From positions 6,694 through 70,693 of the forward strand of contig JBCBRY010000036.1 of NCBI GenBank assembly GCA_039819485.1: 64,000 nucleotides of DNA, given 5' to 3'. Positions 53,801-62,034 of this stretch are shown here, piece by piece (position 1 is the stretch's first letter; every line of letters begins with the position of its first letter). Made by a program: the position numbers and the translations under genes. The stretch is from UBA6168 sp039819485. Its GTDB lineage: Bacteria; Bacteroidota; Bacteroidia; Chitinophagales; Saprospiraceae. The notes under the pieces are model-generated. The model made no database searches and was not told where the DNA came from. It worked only from the letters and a program-made list of their open reading frames with translations.

Positions 53801-54177
53801 GGCTGCACTTTTCCGTCCTGATCGGTCACGGAAAAATCAGGAGCGAGGATGTCCTGCTTTTGCAGAAGAACCTTCAACGATTTGCCGTTTTGTTGGGGGA
53901 TTTCAAAAATGAATTCGCGCGGTGGGTGATTAAAAGCGGCCGCCAGCTTCGCTTCATCTATTTGCAAAAAAGTGGCTTTGCTAACGGTGGGTTGAAAATC
54001 CTTTTTGGCCACCGAAATTTTAAATGGTGAAATAATGGGCGCATCGGTTGGCGCCGATTGAAACTGCTTCTTTTTCAGTGGTTCGCGCACCTGGGCGGAG
54101 GCATTGAAATCAGCAAAAAGTAAAAAGGTCAAAATGAATAGGGTAGCAATGGATAATAAGTTTGTTTGTTTCATCAT
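50896..54177 (-). CDS. Secreted metzincin metalloprotease with GEVED repeats and T9SS sorting domain
   Basis: About 1093 residues from the ATG at 54177, where a proper signal peptide begins (LLSIATLFILTFLLFADFNA); the frame extends 34 codons upstream without signal features. A propeptide (~30-220) precedes an M12B reprolysin-like protease domain with the zinc site HEMGHNLGSWH and Met-turn GGTIMSYCH. A PPC-like domain follows (TYGCVGYNESGPEKVYVL). Then come three GEVED domains, each ending GEVEDY or GETEDY (YTVEILPYC, YLVSLTPYC, YKIFINGG) and sharing WRIWIDTNQD / WSVWIDYNND / WRVWIDFNRD cores. The end is a T9SS type A domain (LFPNPAQTLV to TKRFIKVD). It is exported and probably degrades extracellular protein. 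A strong terminator follows. Confidence 0.93.
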   Translation of the reverse strand: MMKQTNLLSIATLFILTFLLFADFNASAQVREPLKKKQFQSAPTDAPIISPFKISVAKKDFQPTVSKATFLQIDEAKLAAAFNHPPREFIFEIPQQNGKSLKVLLQKQDILAPDFSVTDQDGKVQPFTPGDYYTGYVLNRQSRDETSMAALSIVEGEVMAMLSVQDKNYVLGAVKDGVHKKSADYVLYDDADLKLINGITCETDCKKHHHGSSEHGIHATEKAMGNNIVRVQFEADHQMFQDFGSSIPAVSNYITGLFNMVATIYDQEDIITQISRIVVWNIPDPYNIVAGTSSGDVLNAFRARKNLMGITGDLGHLLSTKSLGHGGIAWVDVLCHPETGLRTAYSNISSAFNNFPLYSWTIDVVTHEMGHNLGSWHTHDCVWGPANDQALDNCAAPTGGCAPGPAPANGGTIMSYCHLTAAGKNFNLGFGNEPGDLIRSKVNGAACLSKAFLDCANATPINCGDSVNGTTIGGTNHADTYGCVGYNESGPEKVYVLQTTEPGTITATLSNETANLDLIILDACSESNCLDQGLSSVTVANASAGMYYIVVDGYNGAQGNFTLTVNCSGYCFTTGQTNYEFIQRVEVGGLDNDSGNNYGYGDFTNIGTQLHRGGTASVRLTPGFINNSYSEAWRIWIDTNQDEDFDDAGELVFAGGPSTAAVSGTMNIPSSALLGKTRMRVAMRFFTAPDDCGTFSGEVEDYTVEILPYCPSLGITKYEFIDEVSINGFTNNSGNNDGYADFTSLTTIDLTKGEIVPISLTPGFTSDKYPEKWSVWIDYNNDFHFDDNKELVFSTNGGDPGTINGAFQVAAGAPTVKTRMRVVMYYGDSPSACNYSFYGETEDYLVSLTPYCAAEGNTKYEYIQTVGIGSLLNDSGDDGGYADFTDLFMEATAGEPTGLVLIPGFQESPYNENWRVWIDFNRDRSFESSELVFEGGPEEELVFGAFIIADSVEEGSYGLRVAMRYGSFPQPCGDFGSGEVEDYKIFINGGDGGNFDGEVADKSNQLHYGTSSATASDFTLFPNPAQTLVNIDWNNVQPVAGQLVSTTGQTLMTFGQNEAPVRFDVTNYPAGLYTLQVITAQKEIVTKRFIKVD

Positions 54178-54657
54178 CGAATGGTTGTTGGGAAATGGGT
54201 TAAATAAGCTGTTCAGTTGAAGGTTGGAGGCGTCTGTACAGACCTCCTGGTTTTTTGGTTGTATACAGTTTGAAAACATGGTTTTGGATTTTTTTGAATG
54301 GTTAAAAAATGAGACATGGTTGTGCCCTTCTGAAGAGGTGCAGTTGGCACCGGTCAGTCGAGCGTTGAAAAAATGGGTTTTATAAAAAAGTGTCTCAGAA
54401 AAGGTGGGTGGAAAAGCGGGCGTCGGTCGAAGTGGATAGAAATTAGAATTAGTCCTAAATCTTGAATCAATAATGCTTGTTAATAATTTTCAATTCCCCA
54501 TAGTGTGCTTTAGAGAGCGCTTACCAGTCTGTCAAATTCGGTTGTGGAATCATGATTCTATTTCATAAAAGAGTTTTTTCGAGTATTTTTTGGGCATACC
54601 GGTTGCCCGGCGCTGCATGGAGCGCAATTGTTTTTTGGGCCAACCTAAGCAATTCAG
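54178..54657. other. 480-base gap between the metalloprotease and lipoprotein genes
   Basis: The gap includes the 5' leader of the metalloprotease gene with a small hairpin, GGAGGCGTCTG-TA-CAGACCTCC (54226-54247; one unpaired C-G region). Otherwise it is AT-rich, with no ORF, RNA gene or repeat that I can support. Confidence 0.5.
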
Positions 54658-55152
54658 TTATTCATCCGCTACCGGAGAGAAGTCGAAATCCTGGCTCTTG
54701 CCATCGTCGAAGGTCATGTTGCGAACGCCGCATTCACCGTTGGCCAATTTTTCAACAGACGCCTCGCCGTCTTTTGGCAGCCCGACCTTTTTTAGTTCCA
54801 GTCCGCCCTCCTTGTTGGCCACGACACTGAAACAATAGGCCATGTTGTCCTTCACCACGACGATCTGCTTGCCAGCTTGCCAGGGCACCGAGGGGTCGTG
54901 ATAAACGGCATCGCAAATGCCGATCGTGTCACCATCGAGTGAAACATAAAGTGCAGTGTCCTGCTCTTGGATAATAATGAGACCAAGGCCATCTTCCGGT
55001 AGGATATTGGCGCCCTTGCTGGCGGCTGTGAGGATCTTTGCCTCGTCGGTATCTTCTACATTGACCTTTGCCTGCCCAGGTTCCAGGCCCTCTCCTCCAC
55101 AGGACCAAATGGCGAAAGCAACTAAAAAAAGCAATTGATAAAGTGGTTTCAT
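54658..55152 (-). CDS. Lipoprotein of unknown function
   Basis: A 164-residue lipoprotein. The start at 55152 (MKPLYQLLFLVAFAIWSC) gives a canonical lipoprotein signal with acylated Cys at ~18; the ORF also has an ATG at 55200, which would put 16 non-hydrophobic residues in front. The mature part begins with a short acidic linker (GGEGLEPGQAKVNVEDTDEA) and contains beta-rich segments (LGLIIIQEQDTALYVSLDGD, QIVVVKDNMAYCFSVVANKE). No family is recognised. It lies between the metalloprotease and a MITE-like element. Confidence 0.75.
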   Translation of the reverse strand: MKPLYQLLFLVAFAIWSCGGEGLEPGQAKVNVEDTDEAKILTAASKGANILPEDGLGLIIIQEQDTALYVSLDGDTIGICDAVYHDPSVPWQAGKQIVVVKDNMAYCFSVVANKEGGLELKKVGLPKDGEASVEKLANGECGVRNMTFDDGKSQDFDFSPVADE

Positions 55153-55336
55153 GTTTCGAAGTTTTGATCTGTGTGTTTGATGAAACAAAGATGCGGACAA
55201 TTTTTAACCGCACTAAATTTTTTCCAATTAAAGAAGAAAGATTTTTTTGTTTTAAAAAGGCAAAAAATTTATGTAAAAATTTAATTTTCAACTCTTTATG
55301 GCTGTCAATAATTGTGTTTTATATTAATCAGATAAG

Positions 55337-55458
55337 TGCTTGGACAAAAATAAAGAGCGCTAAAAATGACACTTTTATTTGGGCAAATGTTTGATTTCCA
55401 AGTCTTAAAAATCTTTTTCAGGCAAAGGAAAAGTGTCATTTTTTTTGACCACCTGCTT
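55337..55458 (-). repeat. MITE-like inverted repeat, copy C
   Basis: In the opposite orientation to copy B. Read on the minus strand it begins AAGCAGGTGGTCAAAAAAAA and continues ATGACACTTTTCCTTTGCCT then GAAAAAGA, near-identical to copy B for 48 bases. The inner arms AAAATGACACTTTT / AAAAGTGTCATTTT are intact; the outer right arm has diverged. It lies in the 440-base gap 55153-55592. Confidence 0.7.
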
Positions 55459-55559
55459 AATCACTTCCTGCAGCTTTGCTTTTTCGTTCAAAAGCCCAGT
55501 TGAATTGGAAGTAGTACCAAAATTGAGCAAAGCGAAATCCCGCACCGCCAGGTCGGGAA

Positions 55560-55590
55560 CCAGAAACCAAAAACCAAAAACCAAAAACCA
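55560..55590 (+). repeat. Short tandem repeat AAAACCA
   Basis: Four consecutive seven-base units of the type AAAACCA lie immediately before the ATG at 55593. Such 7-mer tracts in front of a start codon may vary in length by slippage and could affect expression. Confidence 0.7.
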
Positions 55591-55592
55591 TT

Positions 55593-57086
55593 ATGGACCG
55601 TCTGCTAAATCTCATCCAGTCACTTTCACCAAAAGAAAAAAGTCAGTACGTCAAGTATGCCCGCCAGCATCTCAAGGAAAAAGACTCCAAAAAAGTAGTC
55701 TTGTTCCAGTTGATCTGTCAACAGCTGCGCGGACAGGTCAAGGATTATCAAAAACAGGCCAGCGTACTGTTCAGGGCCAGTTCATTACCGAGCATCAAAA
55801 CCCAGCTGTACAATCAAATCCTGGAAAGCCTGACCCGCAGTTCGATGGTTTCGGTCAGGAGCGAATTGTCCCAGATGATTGACGAAGTTCGAATGCTGAC
55901 GGAGCGTGGGCTTTTCAGGCAGGCGATTTCCCGTATCGAAAAGGCAAAAAAAATAGCTACGGCCAATGCGCTCCATTTCCAGTTCCTGGAAATCTCTTTG
56001 CTGCACCGGCGGATCATCCGGCAATATAAGACGAAGGACGTGGCCGAATCCCTGCAACGGGAGCAGCGTAATTGTGCAGAGAAGATTGGGCTGATTGCCG
56101 AAGAGTTTGACCTGTTGAACCTGTACGAAACCTTTTTTATAAAAAGGCGGATGGGGACGCTGAAGACGGATGCAGTCGCTTCGCTCAATCAGTCAGGGAG
56201 GGAAGCCGGTAGCTTGCGTTCATTCGAGGCGAGGGCCTATTATTATCTGTTGGAACACATGAGCGGCAACAATGAACGGAACTATCAGCGAGCTTTTACC
56301 GCATCGGAAAACCTGATTGCCCTTTTTGAAGAAAACCAGGCCATCCTGCACGAAAACCTGTCCCGGTATTTGCGGAGCATTGCCAATTATTTGAATGCCT
56401 GTATCATGATGGGCTATGTTGAGTCGGCCCGTAACAAACTGGAAGAAATAAAAAAACTGAAGCCGAAAAACTCATTTGACGAGGCACTCAAACAAAGCAC
56501 TGTCATCGGCCAGGAAATTATTCTTTATTTCCATTTAAAAGAATATGGCAAAATAATTTTCATGGCCCCCCAGGTTAAAAGAATGCTGGATAAATACGGT
56601 GTATTTATCCACTTTGACCGTTCGCTGGAAATATCATACAACATGGCCATCTCGTTTTTTCTGAAAAACAAAATGGGCAAATCACTGGACTGGCTCAACA
56701 CTTGCCTGGAGGCCAGGGATAATTCCGAACTGAAAGAAAAAGTGACGGGCAAGGCATTCGGTGTTTTTGTTCAGGCGAGTGCCATGGTTTTCCGCATTAT
56801 TGTGTTTTATGAAATGGGCAATTTGAAACTGGCGGGCCATTTCATCGGGCCTACCACTTATTTCCTGGAAAACCGGGGATTAAAAGAAAGCACGTTGTGG
56901 AAAATATTGATGTCGTTAAAATTGGTGGTGAGTGCGCGCAAGGATAAGGCGGAAGAGCTTGTGTCCTTGCAAAATCAGTTGAATGGAAACGCCCGGTATG
57001 AAGAGTATACCCTCTGGGTGGAACGCGCACTGGGGAACCTGAAAGATACCGGCATTTCAGACTCCACCAGTGTTAAATTGGCGTGA
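55593..57086 (+). CDS. Hypothetical TPR-like helical protein
   Basis: A 497-residue, wholly alpha-helical cytoplasmic protein with no signal peptide. Amphipathic helix pairs of about 34-residue spacing (IEKAKKIATANALHFQFLEI; ARAYYYLLEHMSGNNERNYQ; RSIANYLNACIMMGYVESAR) suggest a TPR-like superhelix. The N-terminal part starts MDRLLNLIQSLSPKEKSQY and is basic, a pattern repeated in other Saprospiria proteins of unknown function. No enzymatic motif is visible. A protein-interaction role is the most that can be inferred. Confidence 0.8.
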   Translation: MDRLLNLIQSLSPKEKSQYVKYARQHLKEKDSKKVVLFQLICQQLRGQVKDYQKQASVLFRASSLPSIKTQLYNQILESLTRSSMVSVRSELSQMIDEVRMLTERGLFRQAISRIEKAKKIATANALHFQFLEISLLHRRIIRQYKTKDVAESLQREQRNCAEKIGLIAEEFDLLNLYETFFIKRRMGTLKTDAVASLNQSGREAGSLRSFEARAYYYLLEHMSGNNERNYQRAFTASENLIALFEENQAILHENLSRYLRSIANYLNACIMMGYVESARNKLEEIKKLKPKNSFDEALKQSTVIGQEIILYFHLKEYGKIIFMAPQVKRMLDKYGVFIHFDRSLEISYNMAISFFLKNKMGKSLDWLNTCLEARDNSELKEKVTGKAFGVFVQASAMVFRIIVFYEMGNLKLAGHFIGPTTYFLENRGLKESTLWKILMSLKLVVSARKDKAEELVSLQNQLNGNARYEEYTLWVERALGNLKDTGISDSTSVKLA

Positions 57087-57231
57087 GGTAAGAAAATTTG
57101 TGCTGAGCGTTCCGAGCATATAGGCCCTCGACTGTCCCGGCTACTACGTGAAATCGAAGATTGAATTTCCAACCGTTGATTCACACGGTTCTTCATTTTT
57201 TCCCAAAACGAGTTCAAGACAAGCTATTTTT

Positions 57232-57268
57232 CATTCTTCATTCTTCATTCTTCATTTTTCATTTTTCC
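57232..57268 (+). repeat. Low-complexity TTCATTC tract
   Basis: Consecutive units of CATTCTT then CATTTTT (seven-base period) lie between convergent genes, just before the end of the YceI gene. The same CATTTTT unit builds the tandem array at the right end of the window. Confidence 0.6.
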
Positions 57269-57813
57269 AACAGCTTATATTCCATTTCGACTTTCACCGC
57301 AATTGTATCGGCGATCCTGTCCACCATCATGGCTGGGATGTCAATGTTATGATCGGTCACTGAAACATTGAATTGAGCGTTGCCTTCAATGGCTCCCTCC
57401 TTTACTACAAAAGTAGCATCCAGTGCTTTCGGCTGAGAGACCCCGTGGATGGTCAGTTGCCCCGAGACTTTGGCCGTGTAAGTTCCTGCCGTTTTAAAAT
57501 TGACCTGGTAAGGGGCGTCCAACTGTCCTTTGAAAATAGCTTTGGGAAATTTGCTGGACTCCATGTAATTGTCGTTGAAATGCTCCTGCATCAGTGATTT
57601 CTGAAATTGAAAACCCTTGATCAACACGGCGAATTCCATCTTGCCACTTTCCGTGTCGATGACCGAAGTGGCGCTGCTGTTAACGGCTTCGATTTTTTCT
57701 ACCGGAGCATCTGAATAAAAAGAGATTTTTCCACTACGGGTAAAAAATATTTGAGCTTCCAGCCCGCTTGAGGCCAGCATCAGGAAAGCGAGAATTGAGA
57801 TGATTTTGTACAT
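57259..57813 (-). CDS. YceI-family protein
   Basis: A 184-residue secreted protein. The signal peptide (IISILAFLMLASSGLEAQ) is followed by a YceI lipocalin-like barrel: GKISFYSDAPVEKIEAVN, GKMEFAVLIKGFQFQKSLMQ, HFNDNYMESSKFPKAIFKG, YTAKVSGQLTIHGVSQP and SVTDHNIDIPAM. YceI barrels bind polyisoprenoid lipids in the periplasm. It is followed upstream on the same strand by an OB-fold protein, a pairing often seen in Bacteroidota; both may act on periplasmic isoprenoid or lipid carriers, though this is inferred. Confidence 0.92.
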   Translation of the reverse strand: MYKIISILAFLMLASSGLEAQIFFTRSGKISFYSDAPVEKIEAVNSSATSVIDTESGKMEFAVLIKGFQFQKSLMQEHFNDNYMESSKFPKAIFKGQLDAPYQVNFKTAGTYTAKVSGQLTIHGVSQPKALDATFVVKEGAIEGNAQFNVSVTDHNIDIPAMMVDRIADTIAVKVEMEYKLLEK

Positions 57814-57928
57814 GAATTAATTATTGATTTTTGATTTCCCGACCTATGTGGCGGGACTCTACTTCGTTCAAGTTGATCGTCAGGAGTGTTTGGCCTTGGT
57901 GCAAGTTTGTGAATCAATGCACCTGTTT

Positions 57929-58339
57929 TTATAACTCCACGCACCTTTCCAGTACCACATCCATTAACATTCCTATGCAGATTCCCTTAAAAACCACATC
58001 CTCGCCGATGGTAAATTCACTACGGGAGTGGTCGGTGAGGTGGTCCAGTTTACAGATGACACCACCCATCATGCCCCCTGCTTCGAGGGTGATTCCTACT
58101 TTGCCTTCTGCGTCTTTTTCGATGGCCACCACCTTGCCTTGCACTTCAATTTTTTTATCCAAAAATTTGGAGTTGGCCGTAGTTTCGTTAGCCTCGTAAG
58201 CGGCAAAGAGTTCTTTAGCGGAGATGACAACTTCCGTTTTCACTGTTCGGATATCCTCATGTGGTTGGTTGTAGAATTTGTAACCGATACCGGCACCGAC
58301 CAGGGCCAGTAAAGTTAAGAGGGTGAAATTTTTTTTCAT
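57929..58339 (-). CDS. tRNA_anti-like OB-fold protein
   Basis: A 136-residue protein with an N-terminal membrane anchor or signal (FTLLTLLALVGAGIGYKFY). The rest is an OB-fold of the tRNA_anti-like type: ISAKELFAAYEANETTAN, KKIEVQGKVVAIEKDAEG, ITLEAGGMMGGVICKL, GEDVVFKGICIGML. The short central strand GMMGGVICKLD is characteristic. Such proteins are often encoded next to YceI, as here (gap about 115 bases, same strand). The role is unknown; a periplasmic binding function is plausible. Confidence 0.85.
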   Translation of the reverse strand: MKKNFTLLTLLALVGAGIGYKFYNQPHEDIRTVKTEVVISAKELFAAYEANETTANSKFLDKKIEVQGKVVAIEKDAEGKVGITLEAGGMMGGVICKLDHLTDHSRSEFTIGEDVVFKGICIGMLMDVVLERCVEL

Positions 58340-58460
58340 ATCGATACAATGTCAGATAATCGGCAAATTAAGGATACGACAGTCAGTTAAGTAGACTATA
58401 AGAGATGATGAAATGCACAGCAATTTACCAAAAGAAGAGCATAAAATTAAGCTGGGGAAT

Positions 58461-59468
58461 TTAAACGATTTCTTCGTTCATCACTCGCCACAACAGGTCT
58501 TTCAGTTCGTTGATGCCAAAACCGGTGACGGAAGAAATAAAAACAGCTGGCAGGCCATCGGGCAGGTAGTTTTCCGCTTTCATCATTTCGATGATCTCCT
58601 CATCGATCAGGTCGCATTTTGAAATGGCCAGTACCCGTGGTTTGTCGAGCAGTTCCGGGTTGTATTGTTCCAGTTCGTGGAGCAGGATTTGGTATTCTTT
58701 TTTAATGTCTTCGGCAATACAGGGAATCATGAACAGGAGGGTCGCATTGCGTTCGATATGGCGGAGGAAGCGGTGTCCGAGCCCCCGGCCTTCGTGCGCA
58801 CCTTCGATGATGCCGGGGATATCCGCAATGACAAAGGAGCGGGCATCGCGGTATTGCACCATGCCGAGCTGGGGCACCAAAGTGGTGAACGGGTAGTCGG
58901 CAATTTTTGGTTTGGCAGCAGAAAGGGAAGACACGAGGGTGGATTTGCCTGCGTTGGGGAAACCGACCAGTCCGACGTCCGCCAGAACTTTCAGTTCCAG
59001 GATTTTCCACTTTTCCTGTCCTGGCTCACCTGGCTGGGCATATTCTGGAGCCTGTCTGGTAGCCGTTTTGAAATGGACATTGCCGAGTCCTCCGCGCCCG
59101 CCAGGGGTGATGATCTGGGTCTGCTCGTGTTCCGTAATTTCAAATTCCACCTGCCCTGTTTCTACATCTTTGGCCACCGTGCCGAGTGGTACGTCGAGGA
59201 TGATGTCCTCACCATTGGCACCGGTACTGGTACTGGCTCCGCCATTGCCGCCGTTGCCAGCAATGATGTGTTTGCGGTATTTGAGGTGCAGGAGGGTCCA
59301 GCGGTTGCGGTTGCCCTTGAGAATAATATGTCCACCACGGCCGCCATCGCCTCCATCCGGCCCGCCTTTGGAATTGAAGCGGTCGCGGAAAAAATGCGCA
59401 CTGCCTGCGCCCCCTTTACCGGAACGGCAGCAGATTTTTACATAATCGACAAAGTTTTGGTTGGACAT
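58461..59468 (-). CDS. obgE: Obg-family GTPase
   Basis: A 335-residue ribosome-associated GTPase involved in 50S assembly and stress response. The N-terminal glycine-rich Obg fold (GGDGGRGGHIILKGNRN, GNGGNGGASTSTGANGED) occupies residues ~1-155. The G domain follows with G1 GFPNAGKST (~168), G2 around ADYPFTTLVP, G3 DIPGIIEGAHEGRGLG, G4 SKCDL and G5 SSVTGFG. The C-terminal OCT domain is absent, as in many Bacteroidota. It lies 61 bases after adk on the same strand; the gap holds a 16-base inverted repeat (59482-59522). Confidence 0.96.
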   Translation of the reverse strand: MSNQNFVDYVKICCRSGKGGAGSAHFFRDRFNSKGGPDGGDGGRGGHIILKGNRNRWTLLHLKYRKHIIAGNGGNGGASTSTGANGEDIILDVPLGTVAKDVETGQVEFEITEHEQTQIITPGGRGGLGNVHFKTATRQAPEYAQPGEPGQEKWKILELKVLADVGLVGFPNAGKSTLVSSLSAAKPKIADYPFTTLVPQLGMVQYRDARSFVIADIPGIIEGAHEGRGLGHRFLRHIERNATLLFMIPCIAEDIKKEYQILLHELEQYNPELLDKPRVLAISKCDLIDEEIIEMMKAENYLPDGLPAVFISSVTGFGINELKDLLWRVMNEEIV

Positions 59469-59481
59469 TTTTTAGTGATGG

Positions 59482-59522
59482 GTTATGAGTTATTGAGCGT
59501 CGAGTACTCAACAACTCATAAC
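59482..59522. repeat. Inverted repeat between obg and adk
   Basis: GTTATGAGTTATTGAG (59482-59497) and CTCAACAACTCATAAC (59507-59522) are complementary with one mismatch around a nine-base loop, filling most of the adk-obg gap. Confidence 0.6.
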
Positions 59523-59529
59523 TTGTAAC

Positions 59530-60102
59530 TTACGATTGGTCAATCGCTTCGCACAGGCGGCCAAAGATTTCGTCGATGGAGCCTACGCCGTTGATTTTGA
59601 ATGATTTATCGCTTTTTGCATAAAAATCAAAAACGGGTGCCGTCTCATTTTTATACACGGCAATCCGATTGCGGATGATATCTTCACTGGAGTCATCTTT
59701 GCGGCCGGAAGTCTTGCCCCGTTCGAGCAGCCTCACTACCAGTTCATCGTCCGGTACGTCCAGGAACAATAATTTTTTCACAGAAGTGTCCATGTTGGCG
59801 AGAAATTGATCCAACGCTTCGGATTGGTTGACATTTCGTGGAAAGCCATCAAAAATAAACCCTTCTGCGCCCGGACTGCTGTTCACTTTGTTTTCAAGCA
59901 TGCCGATGGTTACCGAATCAGGTACCAGTTCGCCCTTTTCAATATAGCTTTTGGCTTCCAGGCCGAGCGGTGTGTTGTTGCCCATTTCGTAGCGAAAAAG
60001 GTCGCCGGTGGAGATGTGAACGAGGTTGTATTTTTCAACCAGTTTGGCTGCTTGGGTTCCTTTGCCGGAGCCGGGAGGGCCGAAGAGAATCAGGTTAATC
60101 AT
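59530..60102 (-). CDS. adk: Adenylate kinase
   Basis: A 190-residue kinase that interconverts ATP, ADP and AMP. The P-loop GPPGSGKGTQ is at residues 8-17, HISTGDLFRYE binds AMP, FDGFPRNVNQSEAL is the conserved signature, and LLERGKTSGRKDD is the short LID region lacking zinc cysteines. It is the short form, normal for Bacteroidota. It precedes obg in the same direction and is probably co-transcribed. The 228 bases upstream to the patatin gene have no recognisable feature. Confidence 0.96.
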   Translation of the reverse strand: MINLILFGPPGSGKGTQAAKLVEKYNLVHISTGDLFRYEMGNNTPLGLEAKSYIEKGELVPDSVTIGMLENKVNSSPGAEGFIFDGFPRNVNQSEALDQFLANMDTSVKKLLFLDVPDDELVVRLLERGKTSGRKDDSSEDIIRNRIAVYKNETAPVFDFYAKSDKSFKINGVGSIDEIFGRLCEAIDQS

Positions 60103-60330
60103 TGCTTAAATTTTTATCAAATAACTACCACGGGACACACAAGGATTGAAGTAATGGGTTTCCATGTGTTCTCCGTGGTCACGAAAAAGGACGGCGAAAT
60201 TAAGAAAATGGGAGCTTATAGACATTTTTTTGGAAGTGAGCTTTATCATGAGGCTGGCCGCTGCCGTGGATTATTTTGCTGTGTCGGATCAGTGAGAAGA
60301 ATTGCTGGTTTGGGATGGATAAAGCAAATA

Positions 60331-61194
60331 TTATGATGTGCCAGTGACCTTGTTTTTATAGTCCGTTGCCGGGACGGTGTGAGGGGAGTTGGTCGGAGAG
60401 ACCATTGGAGAACGCTTTTTTTCAATGGCACCCACGATCTTGTTCATTTGCGAAAGCGCAGCGCGGTAGGCAGTTTCATATACGGCATCGATCTTTCTCG
60501 TATCAAGAAAACTGAACTGGCCCAGTTCTTCCGGGGCAAAGACCACATTGCAGAGCGAAAATTTTGGGCAGGCATCGGTGTAGAACCGAAGCTCGGCGGC
60601 CCGTTTCATCAGGTTAGCGGTTGTCGACATTTTGGGCAACGTTGCCTTGCTGGGCGGATTGCAATAACTGCCGATGATAACCTCGCATTGATTCAGCAAG
60701 GGTTCCACCGGAAAGTTGTTCATAATGCCCCCATCGGAATAGAGTCGTCCGTTGATTTCTACGGGCGTAAAGAGTGGAGGGACGGCCGCTGAAGCCAATA
60801 GTGGCCGAATCAATTCACCTTCCTCAAATGCTTTGTAGCTGGCATGGATGAGATCGGTCGCTAAAATATAGGTTGGTTTTTTTAAAGCAGAAAAATGATC
60901 GTCGGGGAAATATTTCTCAAAAAATATGCGGTATTTCTCACTGTCCAGCAGGCCCGGTTTATTCGCAGTATAAAATGAAAAACGGAACAGCGGTGTTGTT
61001 TTGAAAAATTCCAGCATTTCCTGCGGCGAATAACCTGCGGCATAGAGGGCTGCCGCCATGGCGCCTGCACTTGATCCGGAGATAATGTCCGGCCGGATGC
61101 CATGTTCTTCCAGTGCCTGGAGCAGTCCTATGTGGGCCATGCCCCGGACACCTCCACCAGATAGGACGATGCCGATTTTATTCTCCATTTTCAT
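60331..61194 (-). CDS. Patatin-like phospholipase
   Basis: A 287-residue lipid acyl hydrolase. The oxyanion-hole glycine motif SGGGVRGMAHIG is at ~12-23, the nucleophile in GSSAG (Ser42) and the aspartate of the catalytic dyad in DGG (Asp154), in the order typical of patatins. There is no signal peptide, so it is probably cytoplasmic or peripheral, as for RssA-like proteins. The C-terminal 25 residues (KKRSPMVSPTNSPHTVPATD) are low complexity. Substrate is undefined. It stands upstream of adk-obg with a 228-base gap. Confidence 0.93.
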   Translation of the reverse strand: MKMENKIGIVLSGGGVRGMAHIGLLQALEEHGIRPDIISGSSAGAMAAALYAAGYSPQEMLEFFKTTPLFRFSFYTANKPGLLDSEKYRIFFEKYFPDDHFSALKKPTYILATDLIHASYKAFEEGELIRPLLASAAVPPLFTPVEINGRLYSDGGIMNNFPVEPLLNQCEVIIGSYCNPPSKATLPKMSTTANLMKRAAELRFYTDACPKFSLCNVVFAPEELGQFSFLDTRKIDAVYETAYRAALSQMNKIVGAIEKKRSPMVSPTNSPHTVPATDYKNKVTGTS

Positions 61195-61386
61195 GATGCA
61201 AGTCTAAAAAAAAAGGAGGAATTCGCACTCCTGCGTGCTGGCCCCTCCCGTTCTCTGATTGCTTAAAAACTTTTAGATTTCAAAAAGTTCCGCATTGAAA
61301 ACACCGGGGCTGATCTCCTCGTGATTTACGACATCATAACGCCCGGTATCTCTGCGTTGTTCAGATTTGCGGGGAAGTGTTGTTTA

Positions 61387-61471
61387 GACCGCTTTGCTGT
61401 CAGAGGTCAGACCGCTCTGCTGTCAGAGGTCAGACTGCTTTGCTGTCAGAGGTCGGACTGCTTTGCTTCTG
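61387..61471 (+). repeat. 23-base tandem repeat, 3.7 copies
   Basis: Units of GACCGCTTTGCTGTCAGAGG-TCA repeat at 61387, 61410, 61433 and (partial) 61456 with one or two changes each. There are no spacers, so it is not CRISPR. The gap 61195-61495 otherwise contains a possible C-terminal gene remnant on the minus strand (61273-61380). Confidence 0.85.
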
Positions 61472-61495
61472 TAGATTTGGAGTGCCGTCTGCTCA

Positions 61496-61654
61496 CTAAG
61501 AAACGCCTAAGATTTTCAGTGCGCCGGTCATGGATAAATGGTCGAAATAGGAGCGGGCGATGGTTACTACTTGTCCGCTTGGTACATACTCCAGGCAAAC
61601 TTCATTTTCAGAGTTGGACAAAACCTTTACGTATTGATTTTTACTTGTCATCAT
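61496..61654 (-). CDS. Small hypothetical protein
   Basis: Starting at the ATG at 61654, the product is about 52 residues (MMTSKNQYVKVLSNSENEVC to LKILGVS). Beta-strand pattern YVKVL, VCLEYV, QVVTIA then a helix (RSYFDHLSMTGALK) suggests a small compact domain. The ORF is open to 61798 but the upstream part is not protein-like. No family is recognised; it lies between the HtrA remnant and the tandem repeat. Confidence 0.45.
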   Translation of the reverse strand: MMTSKNQYVKVLSNSENEVCLEYVPSGQVVTIARSYFDHLSMTGALKILGVS

Positions 61655-61880
61655 TAATGGGATTTTTTTGGGAAAAAGTGCTGCTGCTGGCCAGAGCCTG
61701 GCAGCAGCCTTATCCCATGAACATATTACGAAATTGCCAATTTGTGGAAATTGGCTACAAAGAAGACTAGACCTTTTATAGACTAAATGGCCCTTCATTT
61801 TGTTTGGCTGAAAATGAATTTATACATAAAAAAAACTAAATTGTCATGTGGGTACCGTTGTCGCTTTCTCAGCTCAGGTC

Positions 61881-62034
61881 TCAGAGGCCGAAGGCGTAAT
61901 AATATTCCCCTGGGAGATCCTCATGAATTCCTTCTATCAGAACCGCTGCCTTTGCGGTCTTTTACCAGCTCCTCAATGGACTGCACGGCCTTCCCATCCA
62001 GTTTCGTGATGACAAAACTTCCTTTAATGGCTGT
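61881..62034 (-). pseudogene. Frameshifted C-terminal remnant of a DegP/HtrA-family protease
   Basis: On the minus strand one frame reads AIKGSFVITKLDGKAVQSIE then ELVKDRKG, matching the final PDZ domain of Do-family serine proteases; it then hits a stop. Shifting by one base continues AAVLIEGIHEDLPGEYYYAF then GL and a stop at 61881, the typical ending of Bacteroidota DegQ/Do proteins. The protease domain and first PDZ domain are missing: the 5' side runs straight into the stop of the T9SS gene at 62035. I read it as a decayed gene end. Confidence 0.65.

Noticed and set aside
61387..61471. Short regularly spaced repeat considered as a CRISPR array
   Set aside because: The units are directly adjacent with no spacers and only 3.7 copies; no cas genes are present.
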